The notes under the pieces: model-generated
The model's input: the letters and a program-made list of their open reading frames with translations, nothing else
Databases searched by the model: none
Told to the model about the DNA's origin: nothing
Origin: Planctomycetota bacterium
GTDB taxonomy: Bacteria > Planctomycetota > UBA8108 > UBA1146 > JAJFFE01
NCBI GenBank assembly: GCA_021776775.1
Contig: JAJFFE010000163.1
Span: 1-63,320, forward strand
DNA: 63,320 nucleotides
Direction: 5' to 3'
Program-made: the position numbers and the translations under genes
Shown: positions 25,931 through 33,795 of the stretch, piece by piece
Layout of the letters: the number at the start of each line of letters is the position of its first letter
Position numbering within the stretch: position 1 is the stretch's first letter

Positions 25931-26570
25931 GGCGTCACGAGATCACGAATCTTACCTCGACTTGTGCGCGGGGTCCGTCCTCGGAGCGCTGGAACCCGGC
26001 GACCGAGTGCGACTCGACAAGCATCTCGAGACGAGTTGTGACATCTGTGAGCGAGAGCTGGCCGAACTGCGGGAAGCGGTTCTCGCTGTCGCCGAGTCCA
26101 TTCCCCCCGTTGCTCCTGACCCCTCCGTGAAGAGTCGTGTTCTGGCGCGGATCAGAGAGAATTCCGAGAGCGGTACTGGCGATGGCGAGTCGCAACCGTG
26201 GCGTCAGTGGTCAAGAGATGACGCGGCCACGGAGGACGCGTCGCAGCTCTTTCTGCGTCGTTCTTCAGATGGCGATTGGGAAGAGACCGGAGTCGACGGC
26301 ATTTTGGTTCGGTCTCTCTTCGTCGATCGAGCCAATGATCGAATGACCGCCATGTTCCGCATGGCTCCGGGCACCTCCTACATTCCACACGTTCACGCCG
26401 GCTACGAAGAGTGTTTCGTTCTCGAAGGTGACCTGAAGGTCGGCGACGAAGTCATGCAAGCGGGTGACTATCAGCGCGCCCCGGCCGGCAGTACTCACGG
26501 AGTGCAAAGTACCGAGAACGGCTGTCTCTTGTTGATTTCCAGTTCGCTGACCGACGAGGCGTTCGACTGA
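25923..26570 (+). CDS. ChrR-like anti-sigma factor: zinc-binding N-terminus plus cupin domain
   Basis: The 215-residue protein has an N-terminal anti-sigma region with H34, C39 and C42 (H-x4-C-x2-C, the ZAS pattern), a linker, and a cupin domain (about 105-215) with metal ligands H156, H158, E162 and H192. In ChrR the N-terminal zinc site holds the sigma factor and the cupin domain senses stress. No transmembrane helix, so cytosolic. It overlaps the sigma gene by 8 bases, so production is coupled. The inducing signal here is inferred, not shown. Confidence 0.88.
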   Translation: MSEASRDHESYLDLCAGSVLGALEPGDRVRLDKHLETSCDICERELAELREAVLAVAESIPPVAPDPSVKSRVLARIRENSESGTGDGESQPWRQWSRDDAATEDASQLFLRRSSDGDWEETGVDGILVRSLFVDRANDRMTAMFRMAPGTSYIPHVHAGYEECFVLEGDLKVGDEVMQAGDYQRAPAGSTHGVQSTENGCLLLISSSLTDEAFD

Positions 26571-26704
26571 AGAGGCGCCGCCGGATCACTTCCACGTTAA
26601 CCAGGATCGTGCACAAGCCACTGCCGTGGTTTTGTACCTTCGTGCCCGTAGTCATCGTCCACAAAGTCAGGAGGGCGGTCGTGGAGATCTCATCGGCGTT
26701 GCGG

Positions 26705-26725
26705 CGAGCGACGCTCGTTTTTTTT
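26705..26725 (+). terminator. Short-stem terminator candidate
   Basis: A 5-bp stem (26705-26709 with 26713-26717) precedes eight Ts. The stem is short, but the T-run and position 135 bases past the anti-sigma stop fit a weak terminator. Confidence 0.45.
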
Positions 26726-26809
26726 GCGCGCGCTTGAATCCATTCCCCGCGCCAACTCCGTATCACTGCTGACCAGCGAGGTCCATTTTGACTCGTGGAA
26801 GGAGAGAGC

Positions 26810-27328
26810 ATGGAGCTCATTAGACGACAATCCAGATTGCTAGCGCTCGGACTCTTGATGACTCTGGCCGCGGTGACTTGGCTTCCTGCCGCCGACGAAG
26901 CGCAGTTCATGCGCGGAGACGTGAACATTGACGGAGGTGTCGACATCGCCGACCCCATCGCCCTGTTGGACTGGATGTTCATCCCAGGAGCGGGAGCGCC
27001 GCCACCGTGCGCCGATTCCGCCGATGCGAATGACGATGGTGCGATCGATATGGGCGATGTCATTTTCATTCTGAGTTTTGCTTTCGTGGTCGGGTCGGAC
27101 CCGATTCCGCCGCCCAACGTTTGCGGCATCGACCCCACCGCCGACGGTTTGCCGTGTGATACATACGGCCTTTGTCCGACCATCGGAGGCGGCGCGGTCG
27201 ACTTCAACCAGTTCGTGCTCGATCTCTTCGATCAAACGGCGGACGATTCCGAGCCGGTCGAGATCAATGATCTGACGTTTTGCTTCGACGACGACGCCGC
27301 GGTGTTCGACGCGCTCCTCATGCCGTAG
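26810..27328 (+). CDS. Small secreted protein: dockerin-like module followed by a 43-residue motif
   Basis: The 172-residue product has a signal peptide (about 1-28) followed at once by the dockerin-like module ('GDVNIDGGVDIAD' and 'DANDDGAIDMGD', about 33-125). The C-terminal 43 residues (from VDFNQFV) share about 18 identical positions with the small lipoprotein encoded convergently at 27499-27750. Unlike the other three dockerin-like proteins here, the module is N-terminal. The ATG at 26810 follows GGAAGGAGAG. A terminator follows at 27366-27402. Confidence 0.8.
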   Translation: MELIRRQSRLLALGLLMTLAAVTWLPAADEAQFMRGDVNIDGGVDIADPIALLDWMFIPGAGAPPPCADSADANDDGAIDMGDVIFILSFAFVVGSDPIPPPNVCGIDPTADGLPCDTYGLCPTIGGGAVDFNQFVLDLFDQTADDSEPVEINDLTFCFDDDAAVFDALLMP

Positions 27329-27365
27329 GACAGATCGACATACGTAAACTAGACTTCCTCGTGAT

Positions 27366-27402
27366 TCCGCAGACGCCTCGTGGGTATCTGCGGACTTTTT
27401 TT
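27366..27402 (+). terminator. Rho-independent terminator, plus strand
   Basis: Perfect 8-bp arms (27366-27373 and 27387-27394) with a 13-base loop are followed by seven Ts (27396-27402). It serves the gene ending at 27328. Confidence 0.88.
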
Positions 27403-27420
27403 GTTCGTTGTCATACACAC

Positions 27421-27462
27421 AAAAAGAAGCGCCGACACACCACGATATGAAGTGTGCCGGCG
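27421..27462 (-). terminator. Terminator of the small lipoprotein gene, minus strand
   Basis: Ten-base arms (27430-27439 and 27453-27462) pair with one mismatch. On the minus strand they are followed by CTTCTTTTT. The hairpin is 36 bases past the stop at 27499. Confidence 0.75.
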
Positions 27463-27498
27463 TACGCAATTGGGGGGCAGTTTCAGGTCTCTAGCGAG

Positions 27499-27750
27499 CT
27501 AGTCGAGGACCGCGTCGAATGCGTTGCGATCGAGATTCTCGGCATTGGCGAAGTTGATCCCGTTGGTCTGGATGGGGTCTGTGTCGTCGGCGGTGCGGTC
27601 GAATTGATTTACGACGAACGATTGGAAGTCCACCGTTGCGCCCGCCGCGGTGGCCGAGCTGCCGCTGCCGCCACCACCTCCGCACGCCGTGCCGAGTGTG
27701 GCCACTAACGCGAGTGCAGCGATGCTTCCTAGCTTGCTCATTCTGCTCAT
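27499..27750 (-). CDS. Small lipoprotein with the shared 43-residue VDF..FV module
   Basis: The 83-residue protein has a signal peptide ending in 'LGTAC', a plausible lipoprotein cleavage site with the Cys at residue 23. A poly-Gly/Ser linker follows, and then a C-terminal module of about 43 residues (from VDFQSFV) matching the end of the dockerin-like protein at 26810. The ATG follows AAGGACGACCC. It has its own terminator. Function unknown. Placement convergent to the related gene suggests duplication of a module, not of a whole gene. Confidence 0.78.
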   Translation of the reverse strand: MSRMSKLGSIAALALVATLGTACGGGGGSGSSATAAGATVDFQSFVVNQFDRTADDTDPIQTNGINFANAENLDRNAFDAVLD

Positions 27751-27866
27751 GGGTCGTCCTTCTGCTGGAGTGATCGATGAGGGTCGATACGCAGAGAGAC
27801 TTACGTGTTAGCCAGTGTGATTGGATTCAGGCCGTCGAGATCGAGCGAAGGCGATCCGACGGCGAG

Positions 27867-28142
27867 CTAGGATTCGTCGTCGGAAAAGATCCAGTCGACA
27901 ACGTGAAAGATCACGTTGATCGGGAGAAACCCGACGTCGAGGACGAAGCTCATGGGTAGGTCGATCAGGGCGAAGCCTGGATAGTCGCCACTGTCGGACG
28001 GATCGCGAATGAGCTGCGTGTCGTGGGCGACGCCACCAAAGTAGTCCGGTGCAGGCCACGTCTGGACGGAGGACACAAGCGTACCGCAACCCGCTATCGT
28101 GAACGCTAGCAACAACAGCGTGAGTATTGAAACGCGTCGCAT
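27867..28142 (-). CDS. YceK-like small lipoprotein
   Basis: The 91-residue protein has an N-terminal lipoprotein signal with Cys in 'TIAGC' (residue 19). It continues with 'DLPMSFVLDVGFLPIN', which matches the YceK/YidQ (DUF1375) pattern of a short membrane-associated lipoprotein. The family function is not established. The ATG at 28142 follows AGGAGG. It sits between another small lipoprotein gene and the uracil-DNA glycosylase gene on the same strand; the 28-base gap to the latter suggests a joint transcript, though no functional link is apparent. Confidence 0.75.
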   Translation of the reverse strand: MRRVSILTLLLLAFTIAGCGTLVSSVQTWPAPDYFGGVAHDTQLIRDPSDSGDYPGFALIDLPMSFVLDVGFLPINVIFHVVDWIFSDDES

Positions 28143-28170
28143 TCATTCCTCCTGGGCTCGGCCGTGCGGA

Positions 28171-28887
28171 TCACGCTGAAACGTCGACTCCGAGCTCTTC
28201 GAGTTGGAGGTCGACCTGCTCGGCCCAGCCACGGTTCGCCGCCGGACTCGCCGGGCTGGGGTGGAGGATTCGTCCGATCTCTATGTCTAGCCCTTCGAGT
28301 GCCGACTTGGCTCGTCCTTCGGCAAACGTTCCGACGCCGATCACCATGTTCGGTTTCAGGAACTCGACGACCTTGCGCAACGCGCGATCGCACACGTCAT
28401 ACAGAGGGTCGTGCTCAGAGGCCGGCAGCTTGTCCGGCGTGCGGTTGCGCCCAGTCTCTTCCATGAACACCAAAGGGCAGTAGTTGTGCACGAAGAAGCG
28501 ACGGAAGAAGTTTTCCGGAGTGCCGGCTCGATCCGCGGCCCAACTCCACACCCGCTGCCCACTCACTTCGCTGCGCAGGCAGTCGAACCCTTGGATCGGT
28601 CGCTTGGGATGTTCGTTCTCCGGCTTGCCGATCGGCGTCTCGATTTTCAGCCAGTCGCGGACCGAGGCGATCTCGCCGAACGGTACTCCGGTCTGCGCCA
28701 TGCCGAACGGACCGGGGTTCATGCCGACAAACACCGCTTGCTTGGGCGCTTCGCCGTAGCGCGTCAAGTACTCCCGGTGCGCCGTCCACGCGTAGTCGAG
28801 CGGGTTGTACACGTGCGTGACCGGAGGCTCGAACGCAAGCGCGTCGACGTCTCGCGACAGTCGTTTGATGATTCGGGTGAGAGACAT
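28171..28887 (-). CDS. smug1: SMUG1-type single-strand-selective uracil-DNA glycosylase
   Basis: The 238-residue product carries motif 1 'GMNPGPFGMAQTGVPFG' (55-71, with N57 as the likely catalytic-pocket residue) and motif 2 'HPSPASPAAN' (209-218, H209). Both are hallmarks of SMUG1, not of UDG/Ung, MUG or family 4/5 enzymes. The enzyme removes uracil, and often hydroxymethyl- or formyl-uracil, from DNA in base-excision repair. Length fits bacterial members; the human enzyme is longer at its N-terminus. The ATG lacks a strong Shine-Dalgarno sequence. No other repair gene is nearby. Confidence 0.9.
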   Translation of the reverse strand: MSLTRIIKRLSRDVDALAFEPPVTHVYNPLDYAWTAHREYLTRYGEAPKQAVFVGMNPGPFGMAQTGVPFGEIASVRDWLKIETPIGKPENEHPKRPIQGFDCLRSEVSGQRVWSWAADRAGTPENFFRRFFVHNYCPLVFMEETGRNRTPDKLPASEHDPLYDVCDRALRKVVEFLKPNMVIGVGTFAEGRAKSALEGLDIEIGRILHPSPASPAANRGWAEQVDLQLEELGVDVSA

Positions 28888-29040
28888 GATCGACGTTTCT
28901 CTGGACTGAAGCTGGGTGTGGGCTCGACGACAGTAGCCGTCGCCACGCGGTGAGGGAAGCCCCTTTTGTCGGGAGATCCTTCAGATGTACGCGTCGTCGT
29001 TTGGTTCGAGGTGACGAATGTCCCTTTCGGTCACGGTGAG

Positions 29041-30771
29041 CTACGTGCGAAACGGAGTGGCCGACGTGACCCCTTCGCCTTCCTGGATCGTATGGTAGGC
29101 GCCCGGCGACACCGTGATGCGTTCGACATCTCCGCTCGGCCACCGAATCGTGAACTCGACCGACTGCGTTCCCGTCGGTGCGCTGATGAGCAGCCGAGGG
29201 TCGTTGGCGGATAGATAGGACGCCGCCGATCGCACTTCGCGCACGATCGTGTGACCGGCGATGGTCGCCGAGACTCGCGCGCCGTACGCGTCGCGGTTCG
29301 AGCGCGGTGGCTTCCCGCGTAGCATCAGTCCGATCGAAACGCCACGGCGCGGCGCGACGTTCTCGAGCAAGGTCGGCGCGGAACCGTTGTTCGAAATCAC
29401 AGCGTCCAGATCACCGTCGTTGTCGATGTCGGCTGTTGCCAATCCCCGGCCCGAACGCAGCGGCAGGTTGGGGTTCGCCTTCTGGTCCAGAACCTCGAAG
29501 AACTTGCCATCGCGTTGCTCGAAGAGTTGATCGGGCTGTTCGAAGGACGAGCCCGGTCGTGCTTGGGCGATGTTGTCGATGATGTGGCCGTTGGCCACCA
29601 AGAGGTCCAGGTCCATGTCGGCGTCGAAATCGAGAAACCTCACTCCGAATCCGACGTACGGCAGAGAAGCCGCCCCCAGGCCGTACGCGAAGCTCGACTC
29701 CAGCGCGCCTTCACCGTCTTCGTTCAGGTACAGCGACGTCGTCTGCGCTTCGAGGTTAGTGACGGTAATGTCTAGATCACCGTCGCGATCGACGTCGCCG
29801 AAGTCCGCGCCCATGCCGGCTTCCGGCTTCGCCGTTTCACCGAACGCCGCGCCCAGGAACAGCGCTTCGTCGAGGAAGCGGCGTTGACCTTGCTCGTCTC
29901 TGTTGATGAGAAGATGGTTCGCGGTGCCGTCGTTGGCGACGTAGAGATCGGGCCAACCGTCACCGTTGAAATCACCCGCCACCACGCCGAGCCCCTTGCC
30001 CGGTTCGACGTCGGCTAGGGTGGTCTGCGTTGTCTCTACGAATCCGTTTGTGGAGCCCCGGTAGAGATGATCGCTCGCGGCCGGGTACGCCGCCGGACTG
30101 CAGTAGACCTCGACCGACTGTAAGTGACAGGGGCGATGTTTCTCGAGCGTGAAGTCGAGGTAGCTCGTGACGAACAGATCCAGCGTTCCGTCGCGGTCGT
30201 AGTCGAAGAAGGTGCACGACGCCGACACGCCAGCGGCTGGCGCCCCGCCTGCATTCTTCGCCACAGTAAACGTTCCGTCGTTTTGATTCAGGTAGAGAAC
30301 GTTCGGCCCAAAGTTGCTGACGTACAGGTCCGAATCTCCGTCGTTGTCGACGTCGCCTACCGCGAGGCCCATGCCGAACCCGGTATCGCCGACGCCGGCG
30401 GCTCGAGTCACATCGGAAAAGTGCCCCGCACCGTCGTTTCGATACAGTCTATTGCCGGGCGCGCGCTCGGCCGTCTCATCCGTCGCTTCACCGAGCGGCC
30501 TGCCGTCGACGAAGTACAAATCGTAGTCACCGTCGCCGTCGTAGTCGATGAACCCCACCCCACCGCTCACGATCTCAACGATGTAGCGACGTCCCGTCGC
30601 TCCGTTGTCGTGGACATAGTCGATTCCCCGCGCGGCGGTCACATCTCGAAAGAGCTGCTGCCCTCCGGTGGTTCTCGCCGGTGATTGTGTGTGTGTGTTC
30701 GGCGCAGTGGGTGAGGTCTTGGCCGTGCATCCGAAGACGAACAGGGCCAACAAGACGCACGCTCGGACCAT
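29041..30771 (-). CDS. CRTAC1-family FG-GAP propeller with ASPIC/UnbV domain, lipoprotein
   Basis: The 576-residue protein has a short leader with Cys in 'FVFGC' (lipoprotein). An FG-GAP/VCBS propeller follows with calcium-type loops such as 'DYDGDGDYD', 'DVDNDGDSD', 'DFNGDGWPD' and 'DVDRDGDLD', and then a C-terminal ASPIC/UnbV domain (about 480-570). The stop of the TPR gene and the ATG overlap as TGATG, so the pair is translationally coupled. This propeller/UnbV plus TPR order is common in planctomycetes and acidobacteria. Exported; specific ligand unknown. Confidence 0.88.
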   Translation of the reverse strand: MVRACVLLALFVFGCTAKTSPTAPNTHTQSPARTTGGQQLFRDVTAARGIDYVHDNGATGRRYIVEIVSGGVGFIDYDGDGDYDLYFVDGRPLGEATDETAERAPGNRLYRNDGAGHFSDVTRAAGVGDTGFGMGLAVGDVDNDGDSDLYVSNFGPNVLYLNQNDGTFTVAKNAGGAPAAGVSASCTFFDYDRDGTLDLFVTSYLDFTLEKHRPCHLQSVEVYCSPAAYPAASDHLYRGSTNGFVETTQTTLADVEPGKGLGVVAGDFNGDGWPDLYVANDGTANHLLINRDEQGQRRFLDEALFLGAAFGETAKPEAGMGADFGDVDRDGDLDITVTNLEAQTTSLYLNEDGEGALESSFAYGLGAASLPYVGFGVRFLDFDADMDLDLLVANGHIIDNIAQARPGSSFEQPDQLFEQRDGKFFEVLDQKANPNLPLRSGRGLATADIDNDGDLDAVISNNGSAPTLLENVAPRRGVSIGLMLRGKPPRSNRDAYGARVSATIAGHTIVREVRSAASYLSANDPRLLISAPTGTQSVEFTIRWPSGDVERITVSPGAYHTIQEGEGVTSATPFRT

Positions 30772-32090
30772 CACGGTGTTTTTCCCGCTTCCTTCTTACG
30801 TCGTGCTAGGTCACTTCTGAGTTGAACCACCGACCCGTCCGGGATGACTTGTCCGTAGAGTTCGACTTCGTCGGACGCTTCGTCCCAGCGATGCAGCTCG
30901 CAGAGGGACAGTATCTTCTTGGCGCGCGCCCCTTTGTTCCTCGGGTCGCGCCCGATCTGACGGCTCAGTCGGCGTATCTCTTCTTCGAGCCGCACCGCGG
31001 TTCGCAGTGCGGGTATGAGCGCAAGAGCCTCTTCACGTTTGCCGTTGCGGTTCAGGCTAGACACCAGGCCGCGCAGGGCGGTCGCTTCGTTCGGGGATAG
31101 CTCGAGCGCGCGTCGGAAGTGTTTCTCGGCTTTGCTCGGTTCGCCTTTGTGTCGCGCGATGAGTCCGAGCCGAGCGTAGACCCGCCCCAACCCGTAACTC
31201 TTCACGGAGAGCGTTCCGTCGAGCAGCGGTTCGAACTCGGCGACCGCGCGGTCGAAGGCGCCTTTGCGGTAGTAGAGGATGCCTAGCTCTAGTCGAAGCC
31301 AGCCGAGGTTCGGCTGCGCTTTTCGAATGCGTTCTAGCGGGGCGATGGCGGCGTCGACGTCGTTCTGCCCGAGGAAGTACTCGAAGACCCAGCGTAGCAG
31401 TCGGGTGTGAGCCGCACCGTGCGGCGAAGGCAGCGTGTCTACCGCCACCGTCAGCTCGGCGGCCGCGAGCGCGCCTTTCCCGAGTCGGCGCCGCACCTCG
31501 GCGCGTTCGATGAGCAGGCCCACGTCTTGGGGGGTGAACTTCAACGCGGCCGTGAAGTCGGCGATCGCTTGCTTGCCTTGCCGAATCGCGTTGTGGCAGC
31601 GGGCGCGCAACGCGTGACGCATGGCGTCGCGGGGGGAGCCGTCGAACGCATACTGCAGTTGGGTGATCGCTTCCGCGTGTTTCTGCACGCGGAACAGGCA
31701 GTACGCCCACGTGTGGTAGCTTTGCTTCGAAAGCTTGCCGGGGCCGACACCACGCTGCGCTTCCTGAAACGCGTCGGCCGACCGTTGGTAGGCGAGGTTC
31801 GCGGCACGCGGGTTGGAACGTCGCGCTTTGTCTGCCGCGAATGATTCGACACGTCCGAGGGTTTGCAGCATGGCGGGGTCGCCTGGCTGTGCTTCGAGCC
31901 AGCTGCGCGCAAGACGAGCCGCCCCCGCGAGATCTCCGGACTCTGCTGTCTCGTCGACCTGTCGAATGGCTCGATCGCGGTCCGACGACTGCGCGGAGCC
32001 GAAGGCCAGTGACGCCGCGAGAAGACATACAAGGATCGACGCAGCTCTGGTGAACGGTGCGACGAACGTAGGGTTGGCGGTTGGGATCAT
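30771..32090 (-). CDS. Exported tetratricopeptide repeat protein
   Basis: The 439-residue product has a hydrophobic leader (about 17-34) with a possible cleavage after SAQS. At least nine TPR-like repeats follow, for example 'GRVYARLGLIARHKGEPSKAEKHFRRALEL'-type units split over about 290-340, with 'A-x-x-x-x-P' spacing throughout. Such proteins act as binding scaffolds. The ATG at 32090 is the first in-frame ATG before the leader, but no Shine-Dalgarno sequence is visible. Its stop overlaps the CRTAC1/UnbV gene start (TGATG), so the two likely function together on the outer face of the membrane. Confidence 0.82.
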   Translation of the reverse strand: MIPTANPTFVAPFTRAASILVCLLAASLAFGSAQSSDRDRAIRQVDETAESGDLAGAARLARSWLEAQPGDPAMLQTLGRVESFAADKARRSNPRAANLAYQRSADAFQEAQRGVGPGKLSKQSYHTWAYCLFRVQKHAEAITQLQYAFDGSPRDAMRHALRARCHNAIRQGKQAIADFTAALKFTPQDVGLLIERAEVRRRLGKGALAAAELTVAVDTLPSPHGAAHTRLLRWVFEYFLGQNDVDAAIAPLERIRKAQPNLGWLRLELGILYYRKGAFDRAVAEFEPLLDGTLSVKSYGLGRVYARLGLIARHKGEPSKAEKHFRRALELSPNEATALRGLVSSLNRNGKREEALALIPALRTAVRLEEEIRRLSRQIGRDPRNKGARAKKILSLCELHRWDEASDEVELYGQVIPDGSVVQLRSDLARRKKEAGKTP

Positions 32091-32274
32091 GACCGGACGA
32101 TAGCACCGCTCCGTGGTCGAATCAAACCCGTCGGGTCGCTGATCTCCTCGCAATTCCAATACACGGCGCTATCGTGACTTCGATACCGACGTTCGTGAAC
32201 GGAATGCGGCGAGGAGATTTTTCTCGTTCGCAGATCCCTCGTTCGACCCTTCCACCTGCACTACTCGATTGCAT

Positions 32275-32712
32275 GTGGGCGACACGTTAGCCAGACAACT
32301 CATGGCCAAGTTCCGCGCCACCCGATTTCTCATCGACTCGAACTATCGCGAGAAGGAGGGCATCCCCGCCCTGAAGCAGGCGATGAGCAGAGCGTGGAAG
32401 GGGATGGCGCAGGAAACTCGCGAGACGTTTCGCGCCATGGGCCAACTGATTGCCATGGCCGACGGTCGCAAGCTCGCCAGTGAGGAGAAGGCTCAACTCA
32501 AAGAGCAGCTCTCCGACTTGGTCAAAGCCGCGCCCATGTTGACGGTGTTCATGTTGCCGGGCGGGTTGATCCTGCTGCCGATCCTTCTCAAGGTGCTCCC
32601 CTTCGACTTGCGCCTCAGTGGTTTCAAGGACCAGGACGAGATCGTGCCGGAAGGTGACCCCTCATCAGAAGGGGAAGCCTCACCGGGACGCGAGACGCCC
32701 CCCGAGACGTAG
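32275..32712 (+). CDS. LETM1-like domain protein (partial resemblance)
   Basis: The product is about 145 residues. Its central segment 'APMLTVFMLPGGLILLPILLKVLPFDLRLSGF' (split over about 90-122) matches the conserved hydrophobic and 'LPFDL' part of LETM1 ribosome-binding-like domains. The N-terminus is a charged helix and the tail is acidic and proline rich. One membrane-associated stretch is likely. The start is uncertain: GTG at 32275, ATG at 32302 and an upstream TTG are possible; none has a clear Shine-Dalgarno sequence. The last 33 bases overlap the 3' end of the convergent gene. A role in ion homeostasis or ribosome contact is known only for distant LETM1 proteins. Confidence 0.6.
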   Translation: MGDTLARQLMAKFRATRFLIDSNYREKEGIPALKQAMSRAWKGMAQETRETFRAMGQLIAMADGRKLASEEKAQLKEQLSDLVKAAPMLTVFMLPGGLILLPILLKVLPFDLRLSGFKDQDEIVPEGDPSSEGEASPGRETPPET

Positions 32713-33609
32713 GCCGGCTGCCACCGTTCGAATCGGACGCAGCCAGCGAGCGCGCTTGGCCGAGTGGCTGACGTATCGGCTCTCCAAGAACGATGGTTCG
32801 GGAATGAGGTGCCGGGTCAACGCAGCGAGCCGCGCGCGCCGTGGTAAGTGCAGCCACCGCAGAATGTGACCGACGTCCGGAGTCTCGGCCCGTGCGAGCA
32901 GGTCTCGAACGAACTCTTCTCGGAACCGTTCGAACCAGTGTCGTGGTTCGTCGAGCGTCGGCGTGTTTACGTCGTGTAGTGACGCAAGGTGCTCGAACGC
33001 CAGTCGGATCGGACTTTGAACCCCCCAACGTCGTGAACGTTCCACAATCGTGTCGAGGTCCGTACCCGCGTCGAGCAGTCGGCGCAGGTCTTCGGTCCAC
33101 GTCGGTCGGAATTGTGCGTGCCCGAGTACGGCGTGTAGCGCGACGATGATGAAGTGGTCGTTCGGGTCGGGAGCGCGAAACGGCGCAACGTCAGCGAGCG
33201 GCGTACAACGATCGTCGAACGCGAGACGCTCTGCCTCGGGAATGAACCAGAGTTGCGAGTGGAGGTCGACGCGGACCTCGATCGCGCCGCGTCGAACCCA
33301 GTTCTTCGGCGAGTCGGGAACCGGTTGCCAACCGTGCCCGACCAGAACGTCGCTGATCGTGGCCAACGCTTGGTCGTGCGCCGGCGAGTCCTGTGGAGCC
33401 AGCCAGTCGACGTCGACGTGGGGTCGTCGCTCCGGGTCTTCACGGTAGATGGTTCGCGACAGGGCGTCGCCCTTGATGAGGATCGGCGCGAGGTTTCGTT
33501 GCGTCAACTCACGACGTACCGGTTCCAACAGCGCGTCGCGTGCCGCACGCTGGGCGATCATCTGCCACCGCCTGGTCTGGGCGTCCAGTTCTGCTACTTC
33601 GAGTCGCAT
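32680..33609 (-). CDS. Putative nucleotidyltransferase family protein (NTP_transf_5 type)
   Basis: The 309-residue product has the pattern 'LIKGDALSRTIYREDPERRPHVDVDWL' (two parts, about 44-72), as in the NTP_transf_5 family: a K-G motif, then R-P-x-x-D-x-D as likely metal ligands. A downstream alpha-helical C-terminus of about 180 residues fits the family. The ATG at 33609 sits after AGAGGA with suitable spacing; another ATG at 33618 is possible. A much longer upstream frame is rejected because it runs into the divergent CHAT gene. Its 3' end overlaps the LETM1-like gene. Substrate unknown. Confidence 0.65.
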   Translation of the reverse strand: MRLEVAELDAQTRRWQMIAQRAARDALLEPVRRELTQRNLAPILIKGDALSRTIYREDPERRPHVDVDWLAPQDSPAHDQALATISDVLVGHGWQPVPDSPKNWVRRGAIEVRVDLHSQLWFIPEAERLAFDDRCTPLADVAPFRAPDPNDHFIIVALHAVLGHAQFRPTWTEDLRRLLDAGTDLDTIVERSRRWGVQSPIRLAFEHLASLHDVNTPTLDEPRHWFERFREEFVRDLLARAETPDVGHILRWLHLPRRARLAALTRHLIPEPSFLESRYVSHSAKRARWLRPIRTVAAGLRLGGRLASR

Positions 33610-33795
33610 CCACACCATCCTCTGTATGGATCGTCGGTTAGTGACGGTGCGCAGTTGATCGATTTTCAGGTGAACTGCCAGAGAACTGAAAGCCCTAACC
33701 CGTTGGTAGTCGAAGTGACGTCGCCGAGAACTGATGCCGGGGGCGGCGGCTGTGGTAGAACATTCGACTGTTCGAGACGCAAAGGGAGACGTGAG

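Noticed and set aside
31057..32106. 349-codon frame on the minus strand within the TPR gene
   Set aside because: Out-of-frame shadow, extremely Arg-rich, no repeats of its own.
33154..33795. In-frame upstream extension of the CHAT gene by 214 codons
   Set aside because: It lies antisense to the nucleotidyltransferase-like gene, lacks a ribosome binding site, and the ATG at 33796 follows AAGGGAG and begins just before a hydrophobic leader.
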